32,850 nucleotides of DNA from a virus, in IMG/VR virus record IMGVR_UViG_3300032092_000137, positions 1 to 32,850 of that record; one strand, given 5' to 3'. Under the pieces are notes generated by a model, which saw nothing but the letters and a program-made list of their open reading frames with translations, searched no databases and was not told the origin of the DNA. Made by a program: the position numbers and the translations under genes. Positions within the stretch are counted from its first letter, which is position 1; each line of letters opens with the position of its first letter. Positions 1 to 5,912 of this stretch are shown one piece after another.

Positions 1-77
1 TCCTTAACGATGGAAGCCTTACCGCAGACGAAATCAACGCAGCCTTTGCAAAGGTTGACAAGAAAGCGAGTGAGTAA
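1..77 (+). CDS. C-terminal end of an unidentified phage protein (5' truncated)
   Basis: An open frame enters from the window edge (codons from base 3) and ends at TAA 75-77, immediately before the ATG at 78. The visible tail reads LNDGSLTADEINAAFAKVDK and then KASE. The short, charged, helical ending with an NDGSLTADEI stretch is faintly reminiscent of half an EF-hand, but too little is visible to name a family. The zero-gap junction with the endolysin gene suggests co-transcription and translational coupling. As the tail fibre lies at the far end of the window, this may be the end of a tail or lysis-region gene. Confidence 0.55.
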   Translation, partial: LNDGSLTADEINAAFAKVDKKASE

Positions 78-587
78 ATGGGACAGAGACTAAACTTCAT
101 CAAGGTAGCCGAAGGCGAACTAGGTGTAATTGAAGGTCCGAAGGACAACGAAACAAAGTACGGCGCATTTACAAAAGCAAACTTCCTACCTTGGTGCGGT
201 TCTTTTGTGAACTGGTGTGCTAATGAAGTGGGCTTGAAGATTCCTAACTGTGTATCTACAGTGGCAGGAGCAACAGCCTTTATGAAGAAGGGGCAATGGG
301 AGAAGGCGGAAGAAGCAATTCCTCTACCTGGCGACGTTGTGTTCTTTGATTTTCCAAACGATGGAGTTGACCGTATCTCACATATTGGGATTGTGGTCAA
401 AGATAATGCAGATGGAACAGTCACCTGTATCGAAGGCAACACTGCCCCAGATAAGAAGGGTGACCAGCGCAACGGAGGGCAAGTCTGCCTGAAGGTGCGT
501 GCCTACAAGAAGAAGAATGGTTCCAAACTCCGCAAGTCACAGGCTGTGACTATCGTGGGATTTGGCAAGCCAGTCTTCAAGTCATAA
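78..587 (+). CDS. CHAP/NlpC-P60-like endolysin (cysteine amidase/endopeptidase)
   Basis: This 169-residue protein is a single papain-like CHAP-type domain expected to cut peptidoglycan peptide or amide bonds at the end of infection. The likely catalytic Cys40 lies in PWCGSFVNWC, the His102 in SHIGIVV, and polar partners Glu119/Asn121 in IEGNT. The LPGDVVFFDF strand before the histidine is also typical. There is no signal peptide, so export would need the holin encoded just downstream. No separate cell-wall-binding domain is obvious; the basic C-terminus (KKKNGSKLRK) may help binding. It starts one base after the preceding stop and has only a weak Shine-Dalgarno sequence, so coupling is likely. 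The CHAP/NlpC fold is confident; the bond cleaved is not determined. Confidence 0.85.
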   Translation: MGQRLNFIKVAEGELGVIEGPKDNETKYGAFTKANFLPWCGSFVNWCANEVGLKIPNCVSTVAGATAFMKKGQWEKAEEAIPLPGDVVFFDFPNDGVDRISHIGIVVKDNADGTVTCIEGNTAPDKKGDQRNGGQVCLKVRAYKKKNGSKLRKSQAVTIVGFGKPVFKS

Positions 588-595
588 GGAGAAAA

Positions 596-790
596 ATGAA
601 TACAACTAAACTCGTTGCTATCGCAACTACCTACGCACGTGCAGCGGTCCCAGCAGTGGTAGCCCTATACGCAGCAGGGGTAACAGACCCAAAGACCCTG
701 GCATACGCTTTTCTTTCAGCGTTCATTGCCCCACTTTGGAAGTCACTAGACCCTAAGGCTAAGGAATTTGGCCTAGGCAGCAAGAAGTAA
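596..790 (+). CDS. Holin-like small membrane protein
   Basis: A 64-residue protein with a hydrophobic stretch from about residues 14 to 48 (AAVPAVVALYAAG, then LAYAFLSAFIAPLW), broken by a short polar turn (TDPKT). This suggests one or two membrane helices, followed by a basic tail (GLGSKK). Size, topology and position 8 bp after the endolysin stop fit a phage holin that forms the membrane lesion releasing the endolysin. The start is supported by AAGGAG seven bases upstream. The following hairpin and U-tract end this lysis transcript. Holins diverge rapidly, so the assignment rests on context and hydropathy rather than a conserved motif. Confidence 0.65.
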   Translation: MNTTKLVAIATTYARAAVPAVVALYAAGVTDPKTLAYAFLSAFIAPLWKSLDPKAKEFGLGSKK

Positions 791-831
791 ACACCCTCAA
801 ATAGGGCCTTAACAGCCCATTAGAGACACGA

Positions 832-875
832 GACCCTCAGGTCATAGGTAATCCTATGGCTTGGGGGTCTTTTTC
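832..875 (+). terminator. Strong rho-independent terminator after the lysis genes
   Basis: GACCCTCAGGTCATAGG pairs with CCTATGGCTTGGGGGTC across a 4-nt loop, 17 pairs including three G-U wobbles, followed directly by TTTTT. The U-tract is only on the + strand side, so it stops rightward transcription. It separates the lysis genes from the convergent methyltransferase, whose stop codon abuts it. Confidence 0.9.
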
Positions 876-1433
876 TCATTTCTTCTGAACCCAGACTTGG
901 TAGCCGTGATGTAGCACAATTAGTTCATTGTGATACTTTGCAAGGAATGAGTCAATTGCAGACTTGGGTGTATCTGACTGGTCAGTCCACAGATAGTCGT
1001 CGAAGGCTAGGATTCCTCCTGACTTAAGACATAACCAAGCGTTCTCTGCGTCAATGGTTACGTACTCGGCAGTGTGGTTACCGTCAATGTAGATGAAGTC
1101 AGAGTAGTTCTTTTTAAGGCTAGGAAGATAGATGGCAGAGTCAGCCATAACCACGTGGACGTTGGCATACTTGGTCATAACTCGGTCAAGGTACTCCTTG
1201 TGGATTCCCACAAAATCTATATCGGTGTGTTCATCGCTACCAGACCAGGTGTCTATGTCTACCAGTTTAGATGACTGGTCAGTCAAGATGTTATCTAGTA
1301 GCCACTTAGAAGCGTGCCCAGCAAACACTCCGACTTGAACAAATCGTAGGTTAGGTTTACCTGCTAGGTGACTCAGGTAATTCTCGAAATTCTGTCGGGC
1401 TACTGGCTCAAACCAGTTCGGCGTGTCGCTCAT
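876..1433 (-). CDS. Class I SAM-dependent methyltransferase (Methyltransf_24-like)
   Basis: A 185-residue Rossmann-fold methyltransferase. Motif I is FVQVGVFAGHAS (about 31-42), where the glycine loop binds S-adenosylmethionine. An acidic strand end follows (KLVDIDTWSG, about 56-65), then the motif IV region DFIYIDGNHTAEY (about 112-124) and GGILAFDDY (about 139-147). The pattern YIDGxH...D...W..L..GG...DDY is typical of the Methyltransf_24 group, often linked to sugar, glycan or small-molecule methylation. It is the only leftward gene between the lysis and replication regions and converges on the lysis terminator. Its promoter must lie in the AT-rich region 1434-1530. The substrate is unknown; modification of a virion or host glycan is one possibility. 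Confidence 0.8.
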   Translation of the reverse strand: MSDTPNWFEPVARQNFENYLSHLAGKPNLRFVQVGVFAGHASKWLLDNILTDQSSKLVDIDTWSGSDEHTDIDFVGIHKEYLDRVMTKYANVHVVMADSAIYLPSLKKNYSDFIYIDGNHTAEYVTIDAENAWLCLKSGGILAFDDYLWTDQSDTPKSAIDSFLAKYHNELIVLHHGYQVWVQKK

Positions 1434-1447
1434 AATTCGGGTTCCTA

Positions 1448-1530
1448 TCTGTGTATAATATATTTATTATAACTTATAATATAATATATATAGGCGCGGA
1501 GCGCCTTATATAATATATATAATATAATAG
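1448..1530. promoter_or_regulatory. AT-rich dyad with GC-hairpin core: divergent promoter region or candidate origin
   Basis: About 80 bp is almost pure A/T and contains several overlapping TATAAT hexamers (for example 1509-1514, 1518-1523 and 1523-1528). It is interrupted only by AGGCGC-GGA-GCGCCT (about 1492-1506), a 6-bp GC hairpin. AT-rich arms continue the dyad by about five more pairs after a bulged base. It sits between the divergent methyltransferase and replication operon. A double promoter, a DNA-unwinding element of an origin, or both would fit. A second AT-rich stretch (12972-13010) precedes the terminase. Confidence 0.5.
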
Positions 1531-1532
1531 AT

Positions 1533-1588
1533 TTAGATAGTACCCTTGTTTTAAGTACCCTCCTGTCCTTGACAGGGGTACTATCTAA
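1533..1588 (+). promoter_or_regulatory. Two-state hairpin leader of the replication operon
   Basis: TTAGATAGTACCC (1533-1545) is a perfect 13-bp inverted repeat of GGGTACTATCTAA (1576-1588). Inside the loop a second GTACCC (1555-1560), followed by CTGTC (1563-1567), can instead pair with GACAG plus GGGTAC (1571-1581), giving a nested hairpin with loop CTT. The two stems share GGGTAC and exclude each other. TTGACA (1569-1574) could be a -35 box, but no good -10 follows at normal spacing. The first gene starts 24 bp downstream, behind a clear GGAGG. Confidence 0.55.
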
Positions 1589-1611
1589 CAACCTACTAGA
1601 CGGAGGATAAA

Positions 1612-1761
1612 ATGCGTAACCCATTTAGAAAAAGAACAGAAACACTTGAGTCTTTGATTTCTATTTTACTAACAGAGATTGACGAAATCTCAGTCTTGAT
1701 TGAAGAACTTCGCAAAGACTTACAAGACCTTACAGATTTTGTAGAAGATAACCTTGATTAA
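1612..1761 (+). CDS. Small coiled-coil protein, first gene of the replication operon
   Basis: A 49-residue protein begins MRNPFRKRTETLESL and continues as an acidic amphipathic helix with heptad-like Leu/Ile spacing (LISILLTEIDEISVLIEELR, then KDLQDLTDFVEDN). It has a basic N-terminus and an acidic coiled-coil remainder. The start is supported by an excellent CGGAGG seven bases upstream. Its stop overlaps the next gene's TTG start by 8 bp, so the two are probably translationally coupled. No family is recognised; oligomerisation or a regulatory or adaptor role is only an inference from the helix pattern. Confidence 0.7.
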   Translation: MRNPFRKRTETLESLISILLTEIDEISVLIEELRKDLQDLTDFVEDNLD

Positions 1762-1942
1762 GTTAGACTCATACGAGTTACCTGCTCACGTAAGTTACTC
1801 AGCATTCACAACTTATCTGACCTGCGGGTATCAGTACTACCTAGGCCGACTACTACAGGTTCCTGAAGAGCCAAGCATTTGGTCAGCAGGTGGCAGAGCC
1901 TTTCACTCCGCAGCAGAAATGTGGGACTTAGAAAATGAGTAA
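1754..1942 (+). CDS. N-terminal half of a split Cas4/RecB-like PD-(D/E)XK nuclease
   Basis: This 62-residue ORF opens with TTG. It carries the conserved start of Cas4/RecB-type exonucleases: VSYSAFTTYLTCGYQYYLGR (about 13-32, including the first potential Fe-S cysteine, Cys24), a proline-rich turn, and GGRAFHSAAEMWD (about 47-59). The active-site core and the other three cysteines are missing here but occur in the next ORF, which overlaps by 8 bp (ATGAGTAA) in the +1 frame. In related actinophage proteins these regions normally form one polypeptide, so this is a natural split, a programmed +1 frameshift or a mutation. No good Shine-Dalgarno precedes the TTG, so translation probably depends on the upstream coiled-coil gene. 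Confidence 0.7.
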   Translation: MIKLDSYELPAHVSYSAFTTYLTCGYQYYLGRLLQVPEEPSIWSAGGRAFHSAAEMWDLENE

Positions 1943-2531
1943 CACATACTGGGACATTGCCTGGCTTAAGGAAACAAAAGACTTAGATTTAAGCAAGGCT
2001 CGTGTTGCAGGACGTGCAACTAAAGCAAATCCTGATAAAGAAGACGCTGTATGGTGGGACACACAAGGTTCCATTTGGGTAGACAACTACATCAAGTGGC
2101 GCAAGAACAATCCTAACTGGAAAATCTGGACAACTCCACAAGGTGTACGTGCCATCGAACTGGAGTTGAATCCAGTAATCGCAGGTGTACCAGTAAAGAT
2201 GTTCATTGACAGAATCTTTGAGGTAGACGGTAAGTTAGTTATCGTTGACTTGAAGACATCAGCAAGACGACCAACCTCTGACCTTCAGTTGGGCTTCTAT
2301 AAAATAGGAGTTCAGATGATGCTAGGAGTTGAAGTCAATCTCGGAAACTACTGGATGTCTCGTGAATCGGGGACAGGAGAGATGATTGACCTAAGTAGAT
2401 ATACACAGGACACGCTTGAGTACTTTGTTGATGGCTTTGACAAGGCACGCAAGGCTGGTATATTTCTACCGAACCTACAATCGTGCAGTTACTGTGGACT
2501 AAAGCAGCACTGCCAATTCGCAAAGGAATAA
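1935..2531 (+). CDS. Catalytic half of the split Cas4/RecB-like PD-(D/E)XK nuclease
   Basis: This 198-residue protein carries the catalytic core, with MFIDRIFEVDGKLVIVDLKT at about residues 87-106: Asp90 and the D-L-K triad match PD-(D/E)XK nucleases. The C-terminal CSYCGLKQHC (about 184-193) supplies three cysteines. With Cys24 of the preceding ORF they would form the four-cysteine iron-sulfur site of Cas4/AddB-type exonucleases. The cluster would thus be assembled from two polypeptides unless a +1 shift fuses them. RVAGRATKANPDKEDAVWW (about 23-41) is typical of the phage family. Expected role: DNA-end resection in recombination or replication. The next gene follows after 3 bp. Confidence 0.8.
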   Translation: MSNTYWDIAWLKETKDLDLSKARVAGRATKANPDKEDAVWWDTQGSIWVDNYIKWRKNNPNWKIWTTPQGVRAIELELNPVIAGVPVKMFIDRIFEVDGKLVIVDLKTSARRPTSDLQLGFYKIGVQMMLGVEVNLGNYWMSRESGTGEMIDLSRYTQDTLEYFVDGFDKARKAGIFLPNLQSCSYCGLKQHCQFAKE

Positions 2532-2534
2532 TAA

Positions 2535-2921
2535 ATGGCAACAGAAGACTGGAAGTTGCAAGTCTCTTACAAGACTAGCAATGGAGATATGATTAACGTT
2601 CGTGCCAACACGGCAGATGAACTATCAGTACTGCTTGAAGGTGTATCAGATTACTCTACACAGATTGCAGCAACAGCACGTATGCTTAACGGTGCTTCAG
2701 TGGTAGCCCCTTTGGCGACCACTATTTCAACTCCCGCCACCGCGCCAGAGAGTACCTTCGCACCCTTCCAGGGTCAGGTTCCATCCGCTACGGGACCGAC
2801 GTGTACACACGGGGCACGCAAGTTCCTATCGGGAGTATCGAAAAAGAACGGCAAGCCTTACGCGATGTGGGTTTGTCCTCAACCACAGGGAGCAGACCAA
2901 TGCTCACCAGTCAACGGCTAG
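2535..2921 (+). CDS. Phage zinc-ribbon protein, possibly DNA-binding
   Basis: A 128-residue protein in two parts. Residues 1-50 form a compact alpha/beta region (DWKLQVSYKTSNGDMINVRA). A Pro/Ala/Thr-rich linker runs from about 55 to 85. The C-terminal ribbon has CTHG near 89, then KNGKPYAMWVCP and DQC; Cys/His at these positions could hold one zinc. A CxHG...G...W.CP pattern recurs in actinophage proteins encoded beside recombination nucleases. Placement between the nuclease and the RecA-fold ATPase suggests a DNA-processing accessory, but no enzymatic motif is present. It follows the nuclease stop by 3 bp; a hairpin leader separates it from the next gene. Confidence 0.65.
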   Translation: MATEDWKLQVSYKTSNGDMINVRANTADELSVLLEGVSDYSTQIAATARMLNGASVVAPLATTISTPATAPESTFAPFQGQVPSATGPTCTHGARKFLSGVSKKNGKPYAMWVCPQPQGADQCSPVNG

Positions 2922-2942
2922 ACCTTGACATCTAAATAAGAA

Positions 2943-2989
2943 TTGGTAGAGGGGTAGTCAGACGGGGAAGGTGATTGCTCCTCTACCAA
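2943..2989 (+). promoter_or_regulatory. Long hairpin in the leader of the RecA-fold ATPase gene
   Basis: TTGGTAGAGG (2943-2952) is exactly complementary to CCTCTACCAA (2980-2989). Three more pairs, two of them G-U, extend it to about 13 bp around a 21-nt purine-rich loop. There is no U-tract, so it is not a standard terminator. TTGACA at 2925-2930 could be a -35 element but has no convincing -10. The stem ends one base before the start-associated motif. Confidence 0.6.
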
Positions 2990-3003
2990 CTTAAGACGGG
3001 AGA
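2990..3003 (+). promoter_or_regulatory. Start-associated sequence CTTAAGACGGGAGA (+ strand copy)
   Basis: CTTAAGACGGGAGA precedes the ATG at 3009 by 5 bp and includes its ribosome binding site (GGGAGA). The same sequence, with A or G at position 9, precedes many leftward genes. This is the only clear copy before a rightward gene. Confidence 0.75.
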
Positions 3004-3008
3004 AACAA

Positions 3009-3791
3009 ATGAGAACTTTAGTAAGAAGCGTAGGCAGAGCAGACATTGGCGGAGAACCATTGCCCTCTGTATTCAGAGCATTTGATAGCAACAAAATTAT
3101 TATTCGTAGAGCAGAAGTTACTATGCTCGCTGGTACTCCAGGTGTCGGAAAGTCCACTCTAGCACTGGCTTTAGCACTTAAGACACGAGTACCTTGTCTC
3201 TACATTTCTGCAGATACAAACGCACACACTATGGCTATGCGTCTTGCGTCAATGATTAGTGGTAAGAATCAAACTGACGTTGAGTACTTGATGAATAAAG
3301 ATACGGGCTGGACTAAGGCTGTGTTGCAGAAGAGCAGTCACATTGTCTGGTCATTTGAATCCTCACCAAGTCTTCAGGATATTGATGAAGAGGTGCAAGC
3401 ATTTGAGGAACTGTGGGGTTGTCCACCTACGGCAATCTATGTAGATAACTTGATGGACATTGCAACTGATGGAGGAGAAGAGTTTGCCTCTATGCGTGCC
3501 ATTATGAAGGAGTTGAAATATCTTGCTCGTGCGACTAACGCTGCTATTATTGTTTTACATCATACTTCTGAGGCTGTGCCTGGTAACCCTTGCCAACCTC
3601 GTTCTGCCCTCCAAGGTAAGGTGGCACAACTTCCTGCACTTATCTGCACTCTGGGTGTTGTCGGTACTTCTATGGCTGTGGCCCCAGTAAAGAATAGATA
3701 TGGGCGTGCCGATGCCAACGCTAACCTGACTTGTTGGCTATCATTTAACCCTGAGTATATGTACATTGAAGATATGCCAGAGAATGGATAA
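3009..3791 (+). CDS. RecA/DnaB-fold P-loop ATPase (phage helicase or recombinase)
   Basis: A 260-residue RecA-fold ATPase. Walker A is AGTPGVGKST (41-50), Walker B is AIYVDN (142-147), and VLHHTSE (182-188) is the motif 3-like strand of the DnaB/RecA/RadA class, in which the histidine senses the gamma phosphate. It is about the size of an isolated motor domain and lacks the N-terminal primase-interacting domain of full DnaB. Neighbours (Cas4-like nuclease, resolvase-like nuclease, primase) place it in replication or recombination, as a replicative helicase or a RecA/Sak4-like annealing recombinase. The C-terminal NRYGRADAN resembles the arginine-finger region of DnaB-type helicases. The start is fixed by the GGGAGA five bases upstream. 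Confidence 0.82.
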   Translation: MRTLVRSVGRADIGGEPLPSVFRAFDSNKIIIRRAEVTMLAGTPGVGKSTLALALALKTRVPCLYISADTNAHTMAMRLASMISGKNQTDVEYLMNKDTGWTKAVLQKSSHIVWSFESSPSLQDIDEEVQAFEELWGCPPTAIYVDNLMDIATDGGEEFASMRAIMKELKYLARATNAAIIVLHHTSEAVPGNPCQPRSALQGKVAQLPALICTLGVVGTSMAVAPVKNRYGRADANANLTCWLSFNPEYMYIEDMPENG

Positions 3792-3794
3792 GAG

Positions 3795-3992
3795 ATGCTA
3801 AGAGAAGAAGAAGATGACCTCACGCAAGAGATGCGTCAACTTGTAATGCAAAAAGTTAATGAAGAGTTATTAACCTTTATTAATAAGATTGAAGAAGCCA
3901 AGCCACCTGTTACAGATGAATGGACAGAAGGCGTTGGTGTTGGTATGAACTGGGCTATCCGTATTCTGAAGAAGGATAAGAGCGCATACTAA
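3795..3992 (+). CDS. Small acidic helical protein of unknown function
   Basis: A 65-residue protein not recognised. The N-terminus is highly acidic (MLREEEDDLTQEM) and runs into a long predicted helix (QKVNEELLTFINKIEEAK). A second segment, DEWTEGVGVGMNWAIRILKK, looks like a short amphipathic helix. No metal ligands or catalytic motifs are visible. It begins 3 bp after the ATPase stop and its stop is directly followed by the GTG of the resolvase-like gene, so it belongs to the same operon and may be an accessory of one of those proteins. The coding call rests on tight packing and a protein-like composition. Confidence 0.65.
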   Translation: MLREEEDDLTQEMRQLVMQKVNEELLTFINKIEEAKPPVTDEWTEGVGVGMNWAIRILKKDKSAY

Positions 3993-4340
3993 GTGGCATC
4001 ACAGTCGCGTAAGCACAGAGGCTACCGCAGTCAGAAAGTATTGGCTGAGTTTTTAGCAGTCAATGGTTTCCCATACGCGGAGTCTACTGGTGCTGGGCGC
4101 AGTGGTTCAGACATTACTGGCACGATAGGTATTGACTGGGAAGTAAAGGCCCGCACAGGATTTAATCCCGCTGCTGCTATCGCGCAATTGAAGGATAGAA
4201 GCAAGAACAAAGACCTTGGTGTTGTAGTCTTAAGACTTAATGGACAAGGTGAGAAAAGTGTAGGCGATTGGGTTTGTCTATTGAGACTGGAGGATGCTGT
4301 GAATTTATTAAGAGAGGCTGGGTACGGTGACAGAAAATGA
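3993..4340 (+). CDS. Holliday-junction-resolvase-like PD-(D/E)XK nuclease
   Basis: A 115-residue protein starting at GTG. Its core is GRSGSDITGTIGIDWEVKAR (about 35-54), an aspartate followed by E-V-K, the metal-binding motif of Hjc/VRR-NUC-like nucleases. The basic start (SRKHRGYRSQKVLAEFL) is the usual first helix of small phage resolvases, and a later strand, LGVVVLRLNG, completes the fold. Expected substrate is branched or junction DNA formed during replication or before packaging. It overlaps the primase zinc ORF by 14 bp. A general nuclease or RusA-like role cannot be separated from true resolvase activity by sequence reading alone. Confidence 0.72.
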   Translation: MASQSRKHRGYRSQKVLAEFLAVNGFPYAESTGAGRSGSDITGTIGIDWEVKARTGFNPAAAIAQLKDRSKNKDLGVVVLRLNGQGEKSVGDWVCLLRLEDAVNLLREAGYGDRK

Positions 4341-4698
4341 CCTTCCAAGTATTAGAACAATCCTTGAACACTACGGTGCAAGAATTAGAAGCACTCACGG
4401 ACAGGTCAACTTACGTTGTCCATTCCACTCTGACACACACCAGTCGGCAAGTGCGAACCTCGACAAAAACATCTTCATTTGTTTCGCTTGTGGAATGCAA
4501 GGTAACAGTATCCAAATCATATGCCATAAGGAAGGACTGAGGTTCAATGAAGCAAAGCATTTCGCAGAAGGAATTACTGGAGAAGGCGACTCACAAGTAC
4601 GCGGGAAACATCTCTCTGGCTCAAGACTACCTCGCAAGTCGGGGAATACCTCTGGAAGTAGCACGTCTGGCGCAATTCGGCGTAGTCGTGGAGCCTGA
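4327..4698 (+). CDS. DnaG-type primase, CHC2 zinc-binding ORF
   Basis: A 123-residue ORF starting at GTG. It carries a CHC2 zinc ribbon as in DnaG primases: CPFH at 31-34 and CFAC at 52-55, inside LRCPFHSDTHQSASA and FICFACGMQGN, followed by an IQIICHKEGLRFNEA helix. That part reads the template and positions initiation. From about residue 80 the product is Ser/Arg/Gly-rich (KSGNTSGSSTSGAIRRSRG) and does not look like primase. Meanwhile the +1 frame (from 4547) continues the enzyme with the TOPRIM domain. The coding sequence therefore seems to leave this frame near 4550-4600, by frameshifting or by production of two subunits. Confidence 0.75.
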   Translation: MTENDLPSIRTILEHYGARIRSTHGQVNLRCPFHSDTHQSASANLDKNIFICFACGMQGNSIQIICHKEGLRFNEAKHFAEGITGEGDSQVRGKHLSGSRLPRKSGNTSGSSTSGAIRRSRGA

Positions 4699-5173
4699 AT
4701 CAGGGCACGAAGCGATGCTGGGTAGGTTATCCATCCCTTACATTACTAAGACTGGTGTTGTTGATTTAAGATTTCGTGCATTAAATCCTGCGGTTGAGCC
4801 CAAGTATATGGGTTTAACTGGAGCAGAAACCAAAATGTATAACGTGCTTGATGTCGAACGTGCAGGTGATTACATTGGCATATGCGAAGGAGAGATTGAC
4901 ACACTTACTTTATCTGGCATAGTGGGAATCCCTTGTGTTGGAGTGCCAGGTGCGAACAGTTGGAAGAAGCATTACACCAGACTGTTAGCAGACTTTGAGA
5001 GAGTATTTATATTTGCTGATGGCGACCAACCTGGAATGGAATTTGCCCGCAGTTTAGCCAGAGAATTACCAGTTACAATCATCCAACTACCTGACGGCAC
5101 AGACGTGAACTCTATGTATGTGCAGGAAGGTTCTCAATACTTCCGCCAGAAGGTGGGTATAAGTGAACTTTGA
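4547..5173 (+). CDS. DnaG-type primase, TOPRIM catalytic ORF
   Basis: A 208-residue ORF lying in the +1 frame relative to the zinc-ribbon ORF and overlapping it by 152 bp. The TOPRIM signature is clear: GICEGEIDTLTL (about 111-122) provides the catalytic glutamate and VFIFADGDQPG (about 153-163) the D-x-D metal-binding pair. A preceding region, LAQDYLASRGIPLEV, is the DnaG-like segment before the catalytic core. Product: RNA primers for lagging-strand synthesis, with the zinc-ribbon ORF supplying template recognition. A possible ATG is present, but no strong Shine-Dalgarno precedes it, so a frameshifted fusion is a real alternative. Two-frame primases have been noted in some actinophages. Confidence 0.8.
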   Translation: MKQSISQKELLEKATHKYAGNISLAQDYLASRGIPLEVARLAQFGVVVEPESGHEAMLGRLSIPYITKTGVVDLRFRALNPAVEPKYMGLTGAETKMYNVLDVERAGDYIGICEGEIDTLTLSGIVGIPCVGVPGANSWKKHYTRLLADFERVFIFADGDQPGMEFARSLARELPVTIIQLPDGTDVNSMYVQEGSQYFRQKVGISEL

Positions 5174-5534
5174 AGATGAACCTCCTCATAATTATTGCAA
5201 TGAATGCGATGTGCAATTTGAGGATTCATTTCAACTCATTGACCACGTATTAGAAGACGATGATGAGTTTGACCCTTACTTGGTGCTACCAAATGGGATT
5301 AAGTTATTGCTCGGCTCGTTGCTGAGGTATGTATTTGCACACGCTGAAGAACCAGATAAGATAAAAGTTATAACTCAATCAACTTATGTAACCTTGTTCG
5401 CTGCTGAGAATGGCTATGACCCATTGGAAGATTTGATTGAGGATATGGTGATTAAATTAGAGTTACAGAACTTTGACGAGAACTTTAAAAAATTTATGGA
5501 AGAGGAAAACACTGATGGAGAAGGCGGAGCGTGA
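5163..5534 (+). CDS. Single C2H2-like zinc-finger acidic protein
   Basis: A 123-residue protein starting at GTG inside the end of the primase TOPRIM ORF (11-bp overlap). Residues 11-28 read NYCNECDVQFEDSFQLIDHV: CxxC plus a later His, resembling a C2H2 finger with at least three ligands; the fourth would be His8 or an acidic residue. The rest is acidic and helical (LEDDDEFDPYLVLPNGIKLL, then DPLEDLIEDMVIKLELQNFD). Its position between primase and Nmad1-like genes suggests a nucleic-acid or protein-interaction accessory of replication. No family name can be given with confidence. Confidence 0.6.
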   Translation: MNFEDEPPHNYCNECDVQFEDSFQLIDHVLEDDDEFDPYLVLPNGIKLLLGSLLRYVFAHAEEPDKIKVITQSTYVTLFAAENGYDPLEDLIEDMVIKLELQNFDENFKKFMEEENTDGEGGA

Positions 5535-5540
5535 AGAGAT

Positions 5541-5912
5541 ATGGCAGATTATAACCCACTTGGCAGAACAAGGACTGAACGTACAGGCGTACAGCGTGGA
5601 GGACCATTACCTCAAAGTCACCCTATCAATTCCACTTTTGAGCAGGATGTAAGAGAGACAATGAAAGAACTCGGTGACCTGCTGATAAGCAAGCACCGCG
5701 ACTACGGCCCGAAGAATATCTCTGACTCACCTGGCGGTGCACTTAACGGGCTGCGTGTACGTATGCACGACAAGACTGCACGGATTAACAACTTGATTGA
5801 CAATGGCACCGACGCACAACACGAACCCCTTGAAGATTCCTTCAAAGACCTAGCAAACTATGGTATAATTGCTCTTCTAGTCTTAAGGGGTAAATGGGAT
5901 AGTGGCAAATAA
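5541..5912 (+). CDS. Nmad1/DUF1599-like phage protein (nucleotide-modification associated)
   Basis: A 123-residue protein. Residues about 48-112 contain LISKHRDYGPKNI, LRVRMHDKTARINNL and EPLEDSFKDLANYGIIALLV. These blocks are characteristic of the phage family variously labelled DUF1599 or Nmad1 (nucleotide modification associated domain 1). The family is all-alpha and recalls MazG-type nucleotide-handling helical bundles; its exact reaction is unknown. Encoded among primase and nuclease genes, it may act on nucleotide pools or DNA modification. The first 30 residues are basic, Pro/Gly-rich and probably disordered. The next gene's GTG overlaps its end by 11 bp. Confidence 0.7.
   Translation: MADYNPLGRTRTERTGVQRGGPLPQSHPINSTFEQDVRETMKELGDLLISKHRDYGPKNISDSPGGALNGLRVRMHDKTARINNLIDNGTDAQHEPLEDSFKDLANYGIIALLVLRGKWDSGK

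Noticed and set aside
2941-2990. Possible tRNA gene (TTGGTAGAGG... resembles tRNA D-arm text)
   Set aside because: No acceptor/anticodon/T-arm arrangement; it is a single long stem with a 21-nt loop.
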